DNA of 19,636 nucleotides from JBKPIY01 sp046730475 (GTDB taxonomy: Bacteria; Actinomycetota; Thermoleophilia; Solirubrobacterales; 70-9): contig JBKPIY010000025.1 of NCBI GenBank assembly GCA_046730475.1, forward strand, positions 1-19,636. The letters run 5' to 3'. Below the pieces are notes generated by a model that was not told the origin of the DNA, made no database searches, and saw only the letters and a list, made by a program, of their open reading frames with translations. Position 1 is the stretch's first letter. Each line of letters begins with the position of its first letter. A program made the position numbers and the translations under genes. Positions 6,935 to 13,959 of this stretch are shown in pieces.

Positions 6935-7789
6935 TTACTTGAGGAGGCGGGAGAGGCGCCGGTCCTTCAGCACCCGCCCTCCCGTCTGCTCCGCCGGGCA
7001 GTAGTTCATCTGGTGCTCGGCGAAGAAGACCGCCTCGATGGTGGAGCCGCAGCGCGGGCATCGCTGGCCCTCGCGGCGGTGGACCCGGAGGGGCATCGGG
7101 AGCTTGTCCGGGACGGTCTCGCCGATCACCTCCTCGTAGTGGGCGAGGGCGTCCCCGAGGACGTGGAGGGCGTCGTGGATCGCGGCGACCTCCTGGCCGG
7201 AGAGCTCGTCGCCCTGCTTGAAGGGAGAGAGCTTTGCCTCCCAGAGGATCTCGTCGACCCACGAGCGCCCGATCCCGGCGATCGCCCGCTGGTCGCGAAG
7301 GAGGGGATGCAGGTGCCGGGGCTGATCCAGGGCCTCGGCGAGCTGATCGAGGGGCGGGGCGGGCCAGGCGTCCGGGCCGAGGGTTGCCACCATCTCGTCC
7401 TCGGCGACCGCCTCGCGGGCGAGCAGCTTCGCCCAAGCCGACTGGCGGGTGCCGAACTCGCGCAGGCGCAGCTCGCGGCCGTCGGCGATCCGGATCAGGA
7501 GGCGCGAGCGGCGGTCGCGAAGCGATGCCCGCCCGTCGAAGACCTGCAGGCGGCCCGCGGACATCAGGTGGACCAGGAGGGTGAGCTTCTCGCCCGCCGT
7601 CGCCCCGACCGCGAGCATCTTTCCTATCCGCTCCACTCCCTCGATTCGCGCCCCCGCGAGCGCCTCCAGCGGCGGCTCGAACGTCTTCAGGGTGGCGACC
7701 CCGGTCGCCAGGACAGACTCGATCTCGGCGCCCTCGAGCGCCGCGCTCAGGCGGCGCGCTGTGATCTCGACCTCGGGCAGCTCCGGCAC
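6935..7789 (-). CDS. mutM: Fpg/Nei-family DNA glycosylase (formamidopyrimidine-DNA glycosylase-like)
   Basis: A 284-residue base-excision repair glycosylase/AP lyase for oxidised bases. GTG 7789 is set by the obligatory N-terminus MPELPEVE: Pro2 is the Schiff-base nucleophile and Glu3 the catalytic acid once Met is removed. Lys57 (RIGKML) is the conserved beta-turn lysine. The helix-two-turn-helix reads AGIGRSWVDEILWEAKLSP (171-189), with Arg where bacterial Fpg usually has Asn (GIGN). The C-terminal zinc finger reads C244-PRC247...YC264-PAE267-Q, so the fourth zinc ligand, normally Cys, is Glu here; the reading is clear in the DNA. It could be an Fpg or a Nei-like enzyme with shifted specificity. 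It is transcribed away from nadA and has a leaderless-type promoter. Confidence 0.9.
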   Translation of the reverse strand: MPELPEVEITARRLSAALEGAEIESVLATGVATLKTFEPPLEALAGARIEGVERIGKMLAVGATAGEKLTLLVHLMSAGRLQVFDGRASLRDRRSRLLIRIADGRELRLREFGTRQSAWAKLLAREAVAEDEMVATLGPDAWPAPPLDQLAEALDQPRHLHPLLRDQRAIAGIGRSWVDEILWEAKLSPFKQGDELSGQEVAAIHDALHVLGDALAHYEEVIGETVPDKLPMPLRVHRREGQRCPRCGSTIEAVFFAEHQMNYCPAEQTGGRVLKDRRLSRLLK

Positions 7790-7796
7790 TTACCGG

Positions 7797-7824
7797 AGGT
7801 TAGGGCCAGCTAGACTTGCCTCAA
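7797..7824 (-). promoter_or_regulatory. fpg promoter (leaderless type)
   Basis: On the minus strand, TTGAGG (plus 7819-7824) and TAACCT (plus 7797-7802) are separated by 16 bp. The -10 ends 7 nt before the GTG start at 7789, so the transcript would begin at or next to the start codon. There is no Shine-Dalgarno sequence. The -35 element lies inside the first copy of a direct repeat. Confidence 0.45.
7811..7816 (+). promoter_or_regulatory. Candidate -10 of the nadA promoter
   Basis: TAGACT fits TAnnnT; the -35 is not recognisable. Transcription from near 7823 would give a leader of about 70 nt. The box lies between the -35 and -10 of the divergent fpg promoter, so the two promoters occupy the same DNA. 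Confidence 0.35.
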
Positions 7825-7843
7825 GTTCATTCGCTTGCCTCGA
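7815..7843. repeat. Direct repeat CTTGCCTCRA (19-bp period) in the fpg-nadA divergent region
   Basis: CTTGCCTCAA (7815-7824) and CTTGCCTCGA (7834-7843) differ at one base and start 19 bp apart, close to two helical turns. The second copy runs into the perfect 10-bp palindrome GCCTCGAGGC (7837-7846). The first covers the fpg -35 and the predicted nadA start site. It looks like a transcription-factor operator; I do not recognise it as a known NAD regulator site. Confidence 0.4.
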
Positions 7844-7892
7844 GGCGCGCGCCGGGGTGGCGAACATAAGCGAAAGGAAGAGGGGTAAGCCC

Positions 7893-8954
7893 GTGCACGA
7901 GCTCCCTACCGTTCAGATACCTCCGCCGTCGCTCGCCGACGTCCCCCCGCCGCTCGAGCAAGACGAGATCGCGGGTCTCAGCGAGGAGGTTCGGGCGCTC
8001 GCCTCCGAGCGAAACGCGGTGATCCTCGCTCACAACTACCAGCTCGCCGAGATCCAGGATCTCGCCGACTTCGTCGGGGACTCGCTCCAGCTCTCCCGCC
8101 GGGCCGCGGGCACCGACGCGGACGTGATCGCATTCTGCGGCGTCCACTTCATGGCCGAGACCGCCTCGATCCTCTCGCCCGAGAAGATGGTCCTGATCCC
8201 CGACCTGAAAGCCGGATGCTCGCTGTCCGAGTCGATCACCGCCGACCAGCTGCGGGGATGGAAAGCCGAGCACCCCGGCGCGATCGTCGTCATGTACGTC
8301 AACACCTCGGCCGAGGTGAAGGCGGAGACCGACTACTGCTGCACCTCCTCGAACGCGGTCAGCGTCGTCGAGCACATCTGGGCGGAGCACGGCGCCGACG
8401 CCGAGATCCTGTTCGGCCCCGACATGTGGCTCGGCTCCTTCGTCGAGCGCGCCACCGGGATCACCGAGGACCCCGAGCGCCGCTCCCGCTTCCACGTCTG
8501 GCCCGGCGAGTGCCACGTCCACGCCGGGATCCGGCCCGAGGACATCGAGCGCACCCGCGCCGAGCATCGGGGGGCGGAGTTCCTGATCCATCCCGAGTGC
8601 GGGTGCGCGACCCAGGCGATGGAGTACGTCGCCGCCGGGGACATCGACCCCGAGGGTGTCCACATGCTCTCGACCTCGGGAATGGTCAAGGCGGTCGAGG
8701 AGAATCCCGAGGGCGAGTTCATCGTCGCCACCGAGAACGGGATGCTCCACCCCCTCCACCTGGCGGCGCCGAAGGCGAAGCTGATCGAGGCCAACCGGAT
8801 GGCCTTCTGCCGGTACATGAAGATGATCACCCTGCCAAAGCTCCGCGACTCGCTGCGGGAGCTGAAGTTCGAGGTCTCGGTCCCGCCCGAGATCGCGAAG
8901 CGCGCCCGTGTCCCGATCGAGCGAATGGTCGCGATCGGCCCCCCGCGGGACTGA
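7893..8954 (+). CDS. nadA: Quinolinate synthase A
   Basis: A 353-residue [4Fe-4S] enzyme that condenses iminoaspartate with dihydroxyacetone phosphate to quinolinate, the substrate of NadC. Motifs: ILAHNYQ (44-50), GDSLQLSR (62-69), FCGVHFMAETA (81-91), KAGCS (Cys109), WPGECHVH (Cys207), HPECGC (233-238), STSGM (260-264) and FCRYMKMITL (Cys306). Cys109, Cys207 and Cys306 sit where the three cluster ligands are expected in the family. GTG 7893 is favoured by GAGGGG at 7880-7885 with a 7-nt spacer; an in-frame GTG at 7857 would add 12 residues. nadB, which supplies iminoaspartate, is not in the window. It converges with the acylase gene; the 39-bp gap holds no clear terminator. Confidence 0.97.
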   Translation: MHELPTVQIPPPSLADVPPPLEQDEIAGLSEEVRALASERNAVILAHNYQLAEIQDLADFVGDSLQLSRRAAGTDADVIAFCGVHFMAETASILSPEKMVLIPDLKAGCSLSESITADQLRGWKAEHPGAIVVMYVNTSAEVKAETDYCCTSSNAVSVVEHIWAEHGADAEILFGPDMWLGSFVERATGITEDPERRSRFHVWPGECHVHAGIRPEDIERTRAEHRGAEFLIHPECGCATQAMEYVAAGDIDPEGVHMLSTSGMVKAVEENPEGEFIVATENGMLHPLHLAAPKAKLIEANRMAFCRYMKMITLPKLRDSLRELKFEVSVPPEIAKRARVPIERMVAIGPPRD

Positions 8955-8993
8955 CCCGTCCGCCGGGAAGGGGCGGCGGCAGCCCGCCGGCGA

Positions 8994-11690
8994 TCAGTGG
9001 CCGCCGGATTTGACCTTGAAGGTGATCGTCTGCTGGAAGGTCGGGCGGTTCTGGAACGGGAACGGCGGCACCGAGATCGCCGACGTGACCTGGGAGCGGT
9101 TCTGGTCGTAGCAGCTCGGCTGCGGGTCGGCGGCGCAGGCGCCGTGGCCGTAGAGGTCCGCGGGGGTGACGGCCAGCGCCGCCTGGAGCGAGGCCCGTAG
9201 CGCCGCCCGGCACTGATTCCGCGAGCCGCCGCCGCAGTAGGCTCGGCCGAGGCCGCCCGGGACCCGGCCGCCGAACACGGTGCGCAGGTCCTTGGAGACG
9301 TAGCCCCACCAGCCGTTCGCGAAGTCGGGGGCGCGGGGCGCGCCGCCGGTGTGATCGCCGATCCCAAGCATTGAGCGGATCCTCTTATAGGCCGGCGACC
9401 CCAGCGCCGGCTCGAACTCCGCGGCCACCAGCTTCGGCCACCATGCGTCCATCAGCTCGACCGCGGCGTTGTCGTCGTAGGTTCCGTTCCGGTCGAGATC
9501 GCGGCGGTGCGAGCCGGCGCGGCGCCAGGCGCGGAGCTCGGCCAGCGCCCCCTGGAGGCTCGGCTCGGTGGGCTTTCCGATCGCCCTCAGGATCACGGGC
9601 AGCAGCTTGTAGGCGCGGAGGTCCTGGGTGGCGGGCTCCTCCATCGCCTGGACGAGCTGGGCGAGGCTCATCTTGCGGTGCCCGCGGATCCCCCTTCTGA
9701 CCTTGTCGGAGATCATCTGCGAGCGGAACAGCGGCCCGAAGGCGTAGTTGTCGTCGGCGGCGGCGAACCCGGGCGCCTGCTTGTTGTTCCACGACACCTC
9801 GAAGGGCGGGTCGACCGCCTGGGGGTGGGCGCCGAACGGGAGCACGCGCTCGGTGTGCAGGCGCGGGTTGTAGCCGCGCCAGTCGTACTGCCCGGTGCCG
9901 AGGATGGGGAAGTCGGGCGAGGTCCCGGGGGCGCGCTCGGGCAGCCACCCCGACATGTAGTAGGCGATGTGGTTGCGGTCGATGTAGGCCCAGTTGAAGA
10001 CGAAGTTGATCTTCGACGCCGCGCGCTTGAACGAAGCGGGGCCGTTGATCGACCGCGGGTCGTTCAGGTCCCTGAACCCGAGCACCGAATCGGCCTCGTG
10101 GAAGTAGGTGGTGCGGGCGCTGACGAAGGCGACCTTGCGGCCGTGGACCTTGCCCCGCGCGAACACGATTCCGTGGACGGTGCGGAAGGCGGTCAACGTC
10201 TTCGAGCCCGCCGGGGTCGGATCGATGATGTTGGGAGTCCAGCTGTTGTTGCGCTCGAGCTTCTCCATCGCCCGGCACTTGCCGCGGTAGCGGTAGTGGA
10301 AGTCGTCCTTGCAGAGCACCTCGGCGAAGGTGTCGACGTTGTCCGCGCCCGCGGAGGTGGCGCTCCACGCGTACCTGTCGCCGTGGCCGAGCTGCACATA
10401 CAGGTTGACCCCGGGGAAGGCGGTGCCGCGGGCGTCGATCCCGGGCCCGTGGAGGTCCTCCTCCATCAGGATCTGGGGGACGAAGTAGCCGACCTGGGGC
10501 CCCATCACCGCGATCGGGTGCCCCGTGCGCGACTCGCGGGCCGAGACCAGCTCCCAGTTCGAGGCGTGGGCCCCCTCCGCCAGCGACCGCTGGATCGCCT
10601 GGCCGAAGCCGGCGATCGCCGACCCCGGGGAGCTGGTCCGGCTGACGCCGTGGCCGGCGAGCCGCGCCACCGGCGCCGGGGCGACCGAGCCGCGGTCGGG
10701 AAGGGCGAGCCCGCGGCGAGCGAAGGCGCTGGTCGTCTCGTACGGGAACCGGCGGTGGAGCACGGTGGTCGGCGCCTGGGGGTCGTTCTTCTCCCGGAAA
10801 CCGAGCCCGGCGCGCCGGCCGGCGCGCTTCCCGAACCGGTCGACGAGCGCCTGCAGGTTCCCGGCCGAGCTCAGCTCGGCGCCGCCGCCGCGGCCGAAGA
10901 TCCCGCCGATCAGGGCGGCGGTGGCGATCACGTCGGTCGCCTTCCACGGCTCGAGCGGCTTGTTGATGAACCCGTACTCGGCCGGCATCAGGCTGGAGTC
11001 GGAGCCGGCGGCCTGGATGTAGGCGTTGATGCCCTCGACGTAGTGCTTGACGTCGGCGACCGCGAGCTCGCCGGCCCTGCCGTAGAGCTTCGCCGCCAGG
11101 TTGAGCTGGCGCTGGAGGTCCGCCTCGGTGTAGGGCTGCGTCTGCCAGATGCTCTCGTCGGAGCCGAGGTTGGAGCCGCCGAGGAACGAGGAGAGGCTGG
11201 CGCGACCGGTGTGGCGGAGGACATCCATCAGGAAGAGCCGATCGGCGGCGGCGGCGTAGCCGGCGCCGAACATGGTGTCGGCCCGAGTCGCCCCGTAGAT
11301 GTGGGGGATGCCGTAGCCGGCGTCGCGGATGATCATCACCCCGGGCTTGGGGCTGAAGGTGGATTCGACGTCAGCGGGCCTCACCCCGAAGGTGGCGTCC
11401 TTGTAGTAGGTCGGGATCTGGGCGTTGGTCAGGGTGGGCGATGCGTACAGCAGGTTCTGGTAGAGCGGCTGCTGGTCGATCCAGTGGGCGGGGTAGTTGC
11501 CGTTGTTGAGGAAGTCGAGCGCCTCGGTGAGGTTGTCTACGCCCTTCTCGCCCGGAGGGAGCACGTTTCGGAAGACGCCGTGGTTGTGGGCGCCGTAGGG
11601 CTGCACCTGGGCGCCCGCCGCCGTCGGAAGCGCAGCGAAGGCCGCCAGGATCAGGGCCCCGAGCAAGCCCCAGCCGACCGTCCGACGCAT
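8994..11690 (-). CDS. Secreted peptidase S45 / penicillin acylase family hydrolase
   Basis: An 898-residue precursor of the N-terminal nucleophile amidases (penicillin, cephalosporin and acyl-homoserine lactone acylases). ATG 11690 is chosen over an in-frame start at 11762 because it is followed by a signal peptide (1-27, WGLLGALILAAFAALPTAAGA) and preceded by GAGGAGAGG. The alpha-chain region carries IRDAGYGIPHIYG and GYAAAADRLFLMDVLRHTGR (122-164). The predicted autoproteolytic nucleophile is Ser377 in HASNWELVSA, the start of the beta chain. It is followed by MGPQVGYFVPQILMEEDLHG and LGHGDRYAWSATSAGADNVD. It should be processed into two chains outside the membrane. The C-terminal ~60 residues hold several Cys, possibly disulfides. 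The natural substrate (beta-lactam, AHL or other amide) cannot be told from sequence. Confidence 0.9.
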   Translation of the reverse strand: MRRTVGWGLLGALILAAFAALPTAAGAQVQPYGAHNHGVFRNVLPPGEKGVDNLTEALDFLNNGNYPAHWIDQQPLYQNLLYASPTLTNAQIPTYYKDATFGVRPADVESTFSPKPGVMIIRDAGYGIPHIYGATRADTMFGAGYAAAADRLFLMDVLRHTGRASLSSFLGGSNLGSDESIWQTQPYTEADLQRQLNLAAKLYGRAGELAVADVKHYVEGINAYIQAAGSDSSLMPAEYGFINKPLEPWKATDVIATAALIGGIFGRGGGAELSSAGNLQALVDRFGKRAGRRAGLGFREKNDPQAPTTVLHRRFPYETTSAFARRGLALPDRGSVAPAPVARLAGHGVSRTSSPGSAIAGFGQAIQRSLAEGAHASNWELVSARESRTGHPIAVMGPQVGYFVPQILMEEDLHGPGIDARGTAFPGVNLYVQLGHGDRYAWSATSAGADNVDTFAEVLCKDDFHYRYRGKCRAMEKLERNNSWTPNIIDPTPAGSKTLTAFRTVHGIVFARGKVHGRKVAFVSARTTYFHEADSVLGFRDLNDPRSINGPASFKRAASKINFVFNWAYIDRNHIAYYMSGWLPERAPGTSPDFPILGTGQYDWRGYNPRLHTERVLPFGAHPQAVDPPFEVSWNNKQAPGFAAADDNYAFGPLFRSQMISDKVRRGIRGHRKMSLAQLVQAMEEPATQDLRAYKLLPVILRAIGKPTEPSLQGALAELRAWRRAGSHRRDLDRNGTYDDNAAVELMDAWWPKLVAAEFEPALGSPAYKRIRSMLGIGDHTGGAPRAPDFANGWWGYVSKDLRTVFGGRVPGGLGRAYCGGGSRNQCRAALRASLQAALAVTPADLYGHGACAADPQPSCYDQNRSQVTSAISVPPFPFQNRPTFQQTITFKVKSGGH

Positions 11691-11728
11691 CCTTGCGATC
11701 CCTCTCCTCGCTCGCAGACTGCTCGGCC

Positions 11729-11736
11729 AGCATATA
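11729..11736 (-). promoter_or_regulatory. Candidate -10 of the acylase gene
   Basis: The minus strand reads TATATGCT here; TATGCT (plus 11729-11734) fits TAnnnT. It lies about 40 bp upstream of ATG 11690, leaving room for the purine-rich ribosome-binding site. No acceptable -35 was found at 16-18 bp. Confidence 0.3.
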
Positions 11737-11805
11737 CCAGCGCCAACCGCCCGTACCCGCAAGGCCGCAAGCCCGACCGCCCTCGCTTCCGTCGACGGCG
11801 GGGGC

Positions 11806-11811
11806 TAGGGT
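11806..11811 (+). promoter_or_regulatory. Candidate -10 upstream of the transketolase genes
   Basis: TAGGGT ends 7 nt before GTG 11819, the leaderless geometry seen elsewhere in the window. That GTG opens a short reading frame ending on the transketolase start. An alternative -10, TACCCT, lies at 11833-11838, 12 nt before ATG 11851. Neither has a good -35. Confidence 0.3.
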
Positions 11812-11818
11812 GCCGGGC

Positions 11819-11854
11819 GTGGCCGTCGCTGCTACCCTCGCGCCCTTCGAATGA
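11819..11854 (+). CDS. Possible 11-codon upstream ORF coupled to transketolase
   Basis: GTG 11819 opens an 11-residue frame (MAVAATLAPFE) whose TGA at 11852-11854 overlaps the ATG of the next gene as ATGA. A -10-like TAGGGT sits 7 nt upstream. If translated it could deliver ribosomes to the transketolase start, which lacks a Shine-Dalgarno sequence. Very short and unproven; it may be chance. Confidence 0.2.
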   Translation: MAVAATLAPFE

Positions 11855-12819
11855 CCCGGCGGCTGTCCGATCCCGCCGCCGCTCCCGAGTCGCCAGCCGA
11901 GCCCGAGATGGTTCACCTGAGGCCCGTTCCCGATCCGAAGCCGACGCCGGAGCCCGGCGAGAGGCCCTCGATCGCCGAGCTCGAGCGCTACGCGACCGTG
12001 CTCCGCATGCACTGCGTGCGGATGCTCGCGGTGGCCAAGTCCGGGCACCTGGACAGCTCTCTCTCCGCCGCCGACATCGTCGCCGCCCTCTACTACCGGG
12101 TCCTCCGCCATGACCCATCCCGTCCCGACTGGCCCGAGCGCGACCGCTTCGTCCTCTCCAAGGGCCACGCGGCGCCGATCCTCTACTCCGCGCTGGCTGA
12201 GTACGGCTATTTCCCCCACAAGGACCTGATGGGCCTCCGCCAGATCGGCTCCCACCTCCAAGGCCACCCGGACATGACCCGGACGCCGGGTGTGGAGGTC
12301 TCCACCGGATCGCTCGGGCAAGGGCTGTCGATGTCGGTCGGGATCTGCCTCGCCCTTCGCCTCGACGGGCTCGCCGATACGGCCCACGTGTTCACGCTCC
12401 TCTCAGACGGCGACTGCCAGGAGGGCGAGACTTGGGAGGGCGCGATGACGGCGGCCCACTACGGGGTCTCGAACATCACCGCGATCGTCGACTACAACCA
12501 CCTCCAGACCGACGGGACCACCGAGGAGGTCATGGACATCGGGGACGTCCGCCTCAAGTTCGAGGCTTTCGGCTGGGACGCGGTCGAGATCGACGGCCAC
12601 GACATGGGCCCGATCGTCGACGCGCTCGAGCGCAGCCGCACCCTCGACCGTCCCGCGGCGGTGGTCTGCCAGACGAAGAAGGGCCGCGGGGTCTCGTTCA
12701 TGGAGGACCGGTTCGGCTTCCACGGCAAGCCCCCCAGCCAGGAGCAGGCCGAGCAGGCGCTCGAGGAGCTCGAGGCGACCCTCGCCGAGCAGGACCAGGC
12801 CCTGGCGGGAAAGAGCTGA
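11851..12819 (+). CDS. Transketolase, N-terminal (TPP-binding) subunit
   Basis: A 322-residue protein equal to the N-terminal third to half of transketolase, which moves two-carbon ketol units between sugar phosphates. Features are SGHLDSSLSAADIVAALY (64-81), KGHAAPILYSAL (104-115), GSLGQGLSMSVG (153-164) and the thiamine-diphosphate/magnesium motif SDGDCQEG (185-192) with Asn216 in DYN. It ends before the Pyr domain, which is a separate gene starting inside its stop codon (TGATG). This is the two-gene layout found in many actinobacteria and archaea. The first ~38 residues are Pro/Glu-rich and poorly conserved. ATG 11851 is used, but Met20 could also start the protein, as no Shine-Dalgarno sequence is clear. 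A 1-deoxyxylulose-5-phosphate synthase is unlikely given the split form. Confidence 0.92.
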   Translation: MTRRLSDPAAAPESPAEPEMVHLRPVPDPKPTPEPGERPSIAELERYATVLRMHCVRMLAVAKSGHLDSSLSAADIVAALYYRVLRHDPSRPDWPERDRFVLSKGHAAPILYSALAEYGYFPHKDLMGLRQIGSHLQGHPDMTRTPGVEVSTGSLGQGLSMSVGICLALRLDGLADTAHVFTLLSDGDCQEGETWEGAMTAAHYGVSNITAIVDYNHLQTDGTTEEVMDIGDVRLKFEAFGWDAVEIDGHDMGPIVDALERSRTLDRPAAVVCQTKKGRGVSFMEDRFGFHGKPPSQEQAEQALEELEATLAEQDQALAGKS

Positions 12820-13832
12820 TGGCCGCGGAGGCCAAGACCGAGCCGATCGCGACCAGGCAGGCCTACGGCGACGCCCTGGTCGAGCTGGGGGAGACCTACG
12901 AGGACGTGGTCGCCCTCGACGCGGACCTGGCGGTCTCCACCCAGTCGATGAAGTTCGGCAAGCGGTTTCCCGACCGGTTCTTCAACTGCGGCGCGGCCGA
13001 GGCGAACATGATGTCGATGTCCTGCGGCCTCGCGGTGACGGGCAAGGTCCCCTACGCCTCCACCTTCGCGATCTTCGCCACCTCACGCTCCTACGACCAG
13101 GTGCGGCTCGGGATCGCCCACAACGAGCTCAAGGTCCGGATCGGCGCCAGCCACGGCGGCGTCTCCCTCGGCGAGGACGGCGCCTCACACCAGATGATCG
13201 AGGACATCGCCCTGATGCGGGCGATGCCCCGGATGCAGGTGGTGGTCCCCGCCGACTACAACCAGGCCTACGCCGCCACCAGGGAGTCATACGAGCGCGA
13301 GGGCCCGATGTACATGCGCTTCGGGCGGCCGGCGACCCCGATCGTCTACGACGAGATTCCGGAGACCCTCGGCGACGGGGTCGACGTCCTCCGCGAGGGC
13401 AAGGACATATCGATCTTCGCCTGCGGCCACATGGTGTGGCGGGCGCTCGACGCCGCCGAGGCCCTGGCGCGCGAGGACGGGGTCGAGGCCGAGGTGGTCA
13501 ACGTCTCGGTCCTGAAGCCGCTCGCCGATGAGGCGGTGCTCGATTCCCTCGCCAAGACCGGGGTGGGCGTGACGGCCGAGGAGCATCGGGTGGTCGGCGG
13601 CCTCGCCGACGCGATCCGCGAGGTGGCGGCCGAGCAGCATCCGGTGCCCGTGTTCGCGCTCGGGATGCAGGACGAGTTCGGGGTCTCCGGCTCCGCCGAG
13701 GCGTGCATGGAGCACTTCGGGCTCACCGCCAGTGGGATCACCGAGCGCGCCCGCGAGGCGCTGTTGCAGAAGCCGCTCGTCTCCCACCCGCCGATCCGGC
13801 GCCGGCCCCCGGCCCATCAGATGGAGCCGTAA
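12819..13832 (+). CDS. Transketolase, C-terminal (Pyr + C-terminal domain) subunit
   Basis: A 337-residue partner of the preceding subunit; the active site forms at their interface. The Pyr domain is residues ~8-180, with the catalytic Glu61 (CGAAEANMMSMSCGLA) that activates the thiamine pyrimidine ring and the substrate-side stretch ASHGGVSLGEDGASHQMIED. The transketolase C-terminal domain follows (~190-310; ISIFACGHMVWRALDAAEAL, VVNVSVLKPLADEAV, EEHRVVGGLADAI). ATG 12819 shares one base with the upstream TGA (TGATG), and the upstream gene end (GGCGGGAAAG) may serve as ribosome-binding site. The last 15 or so residues are Pro/Arg-rich and outside the family. Confidence 0.93.
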   Translation: MAAEAKTEPIATRQAYGDALVELGETYEDVVALDADLAVSTQSMKFGKRFPDRFFNCGAAEANMMSMSCGLAVTGKVPYASTFAIFATSRSYDQVRLGIAHNELKVRIGASHGGVSLGEDGASHQMIEDIALMRAMPRMQVVVPADYNQAYAATRESYEREGPMYMRFGRPATPIVYDEIPETLGDGVDVLREGKDISIFACGHMVWRALDAAEALAREDGVEAEVVNVSVLKPLADEAVLDSLAKTGVGVTAEEHRVVGGLADAIREVAAEQHPVPVFALGMQDEFGVSGSAEACMEHFGLTASGITERAREALLQKPLVSHPPIRRRPPAHQMEP

Positions 13833-13854
13833 GGAGACTTAGCCGGGCGGGATG

Positions 13855-13885
13855 TTGCGGGGTGGTCGGTCCGGTGGTCTACCCT
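13855..13885 (+). promoter_or_regulatory. Candidate ftsE promoter
   Basis: TTGCGG (13855-13860) and TACCCT (13880-13885) are 19 bp apart, slightly long. Transcription would start near 13892, giving a leader of about 68 nt before ATG 13960. It lies in the 127-bp gap after the transketolase genes, which otherwise holds nothing I recognise. Confidence 0.3.
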
Positions 13886-13959
13886 GTCGCGACGGTCAGG
13901 GGCCGAGGGCGCGCCCGGGGCGCGCAGATCGGGGCGAAACCCGGAGAAGAATCCGACAC

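Noticed and set aside
8955..8993. Search for a terminator between convergent nadA and the acylase gene
   Set aside because: Only a 5-bp CCGCC/GGCGG stem could be drawn in the G/C-rich gap, with no T-tract; nothing convincing.
9507..12113. 868-codon plus-strand open frame opposite the acylase gene
   Set aside because: It is a shadow caused by high GC content. The minus strand encodes a complete S45 acylase with signal peptide and catalytic motifs; the plus frame shows no recognisable domain.
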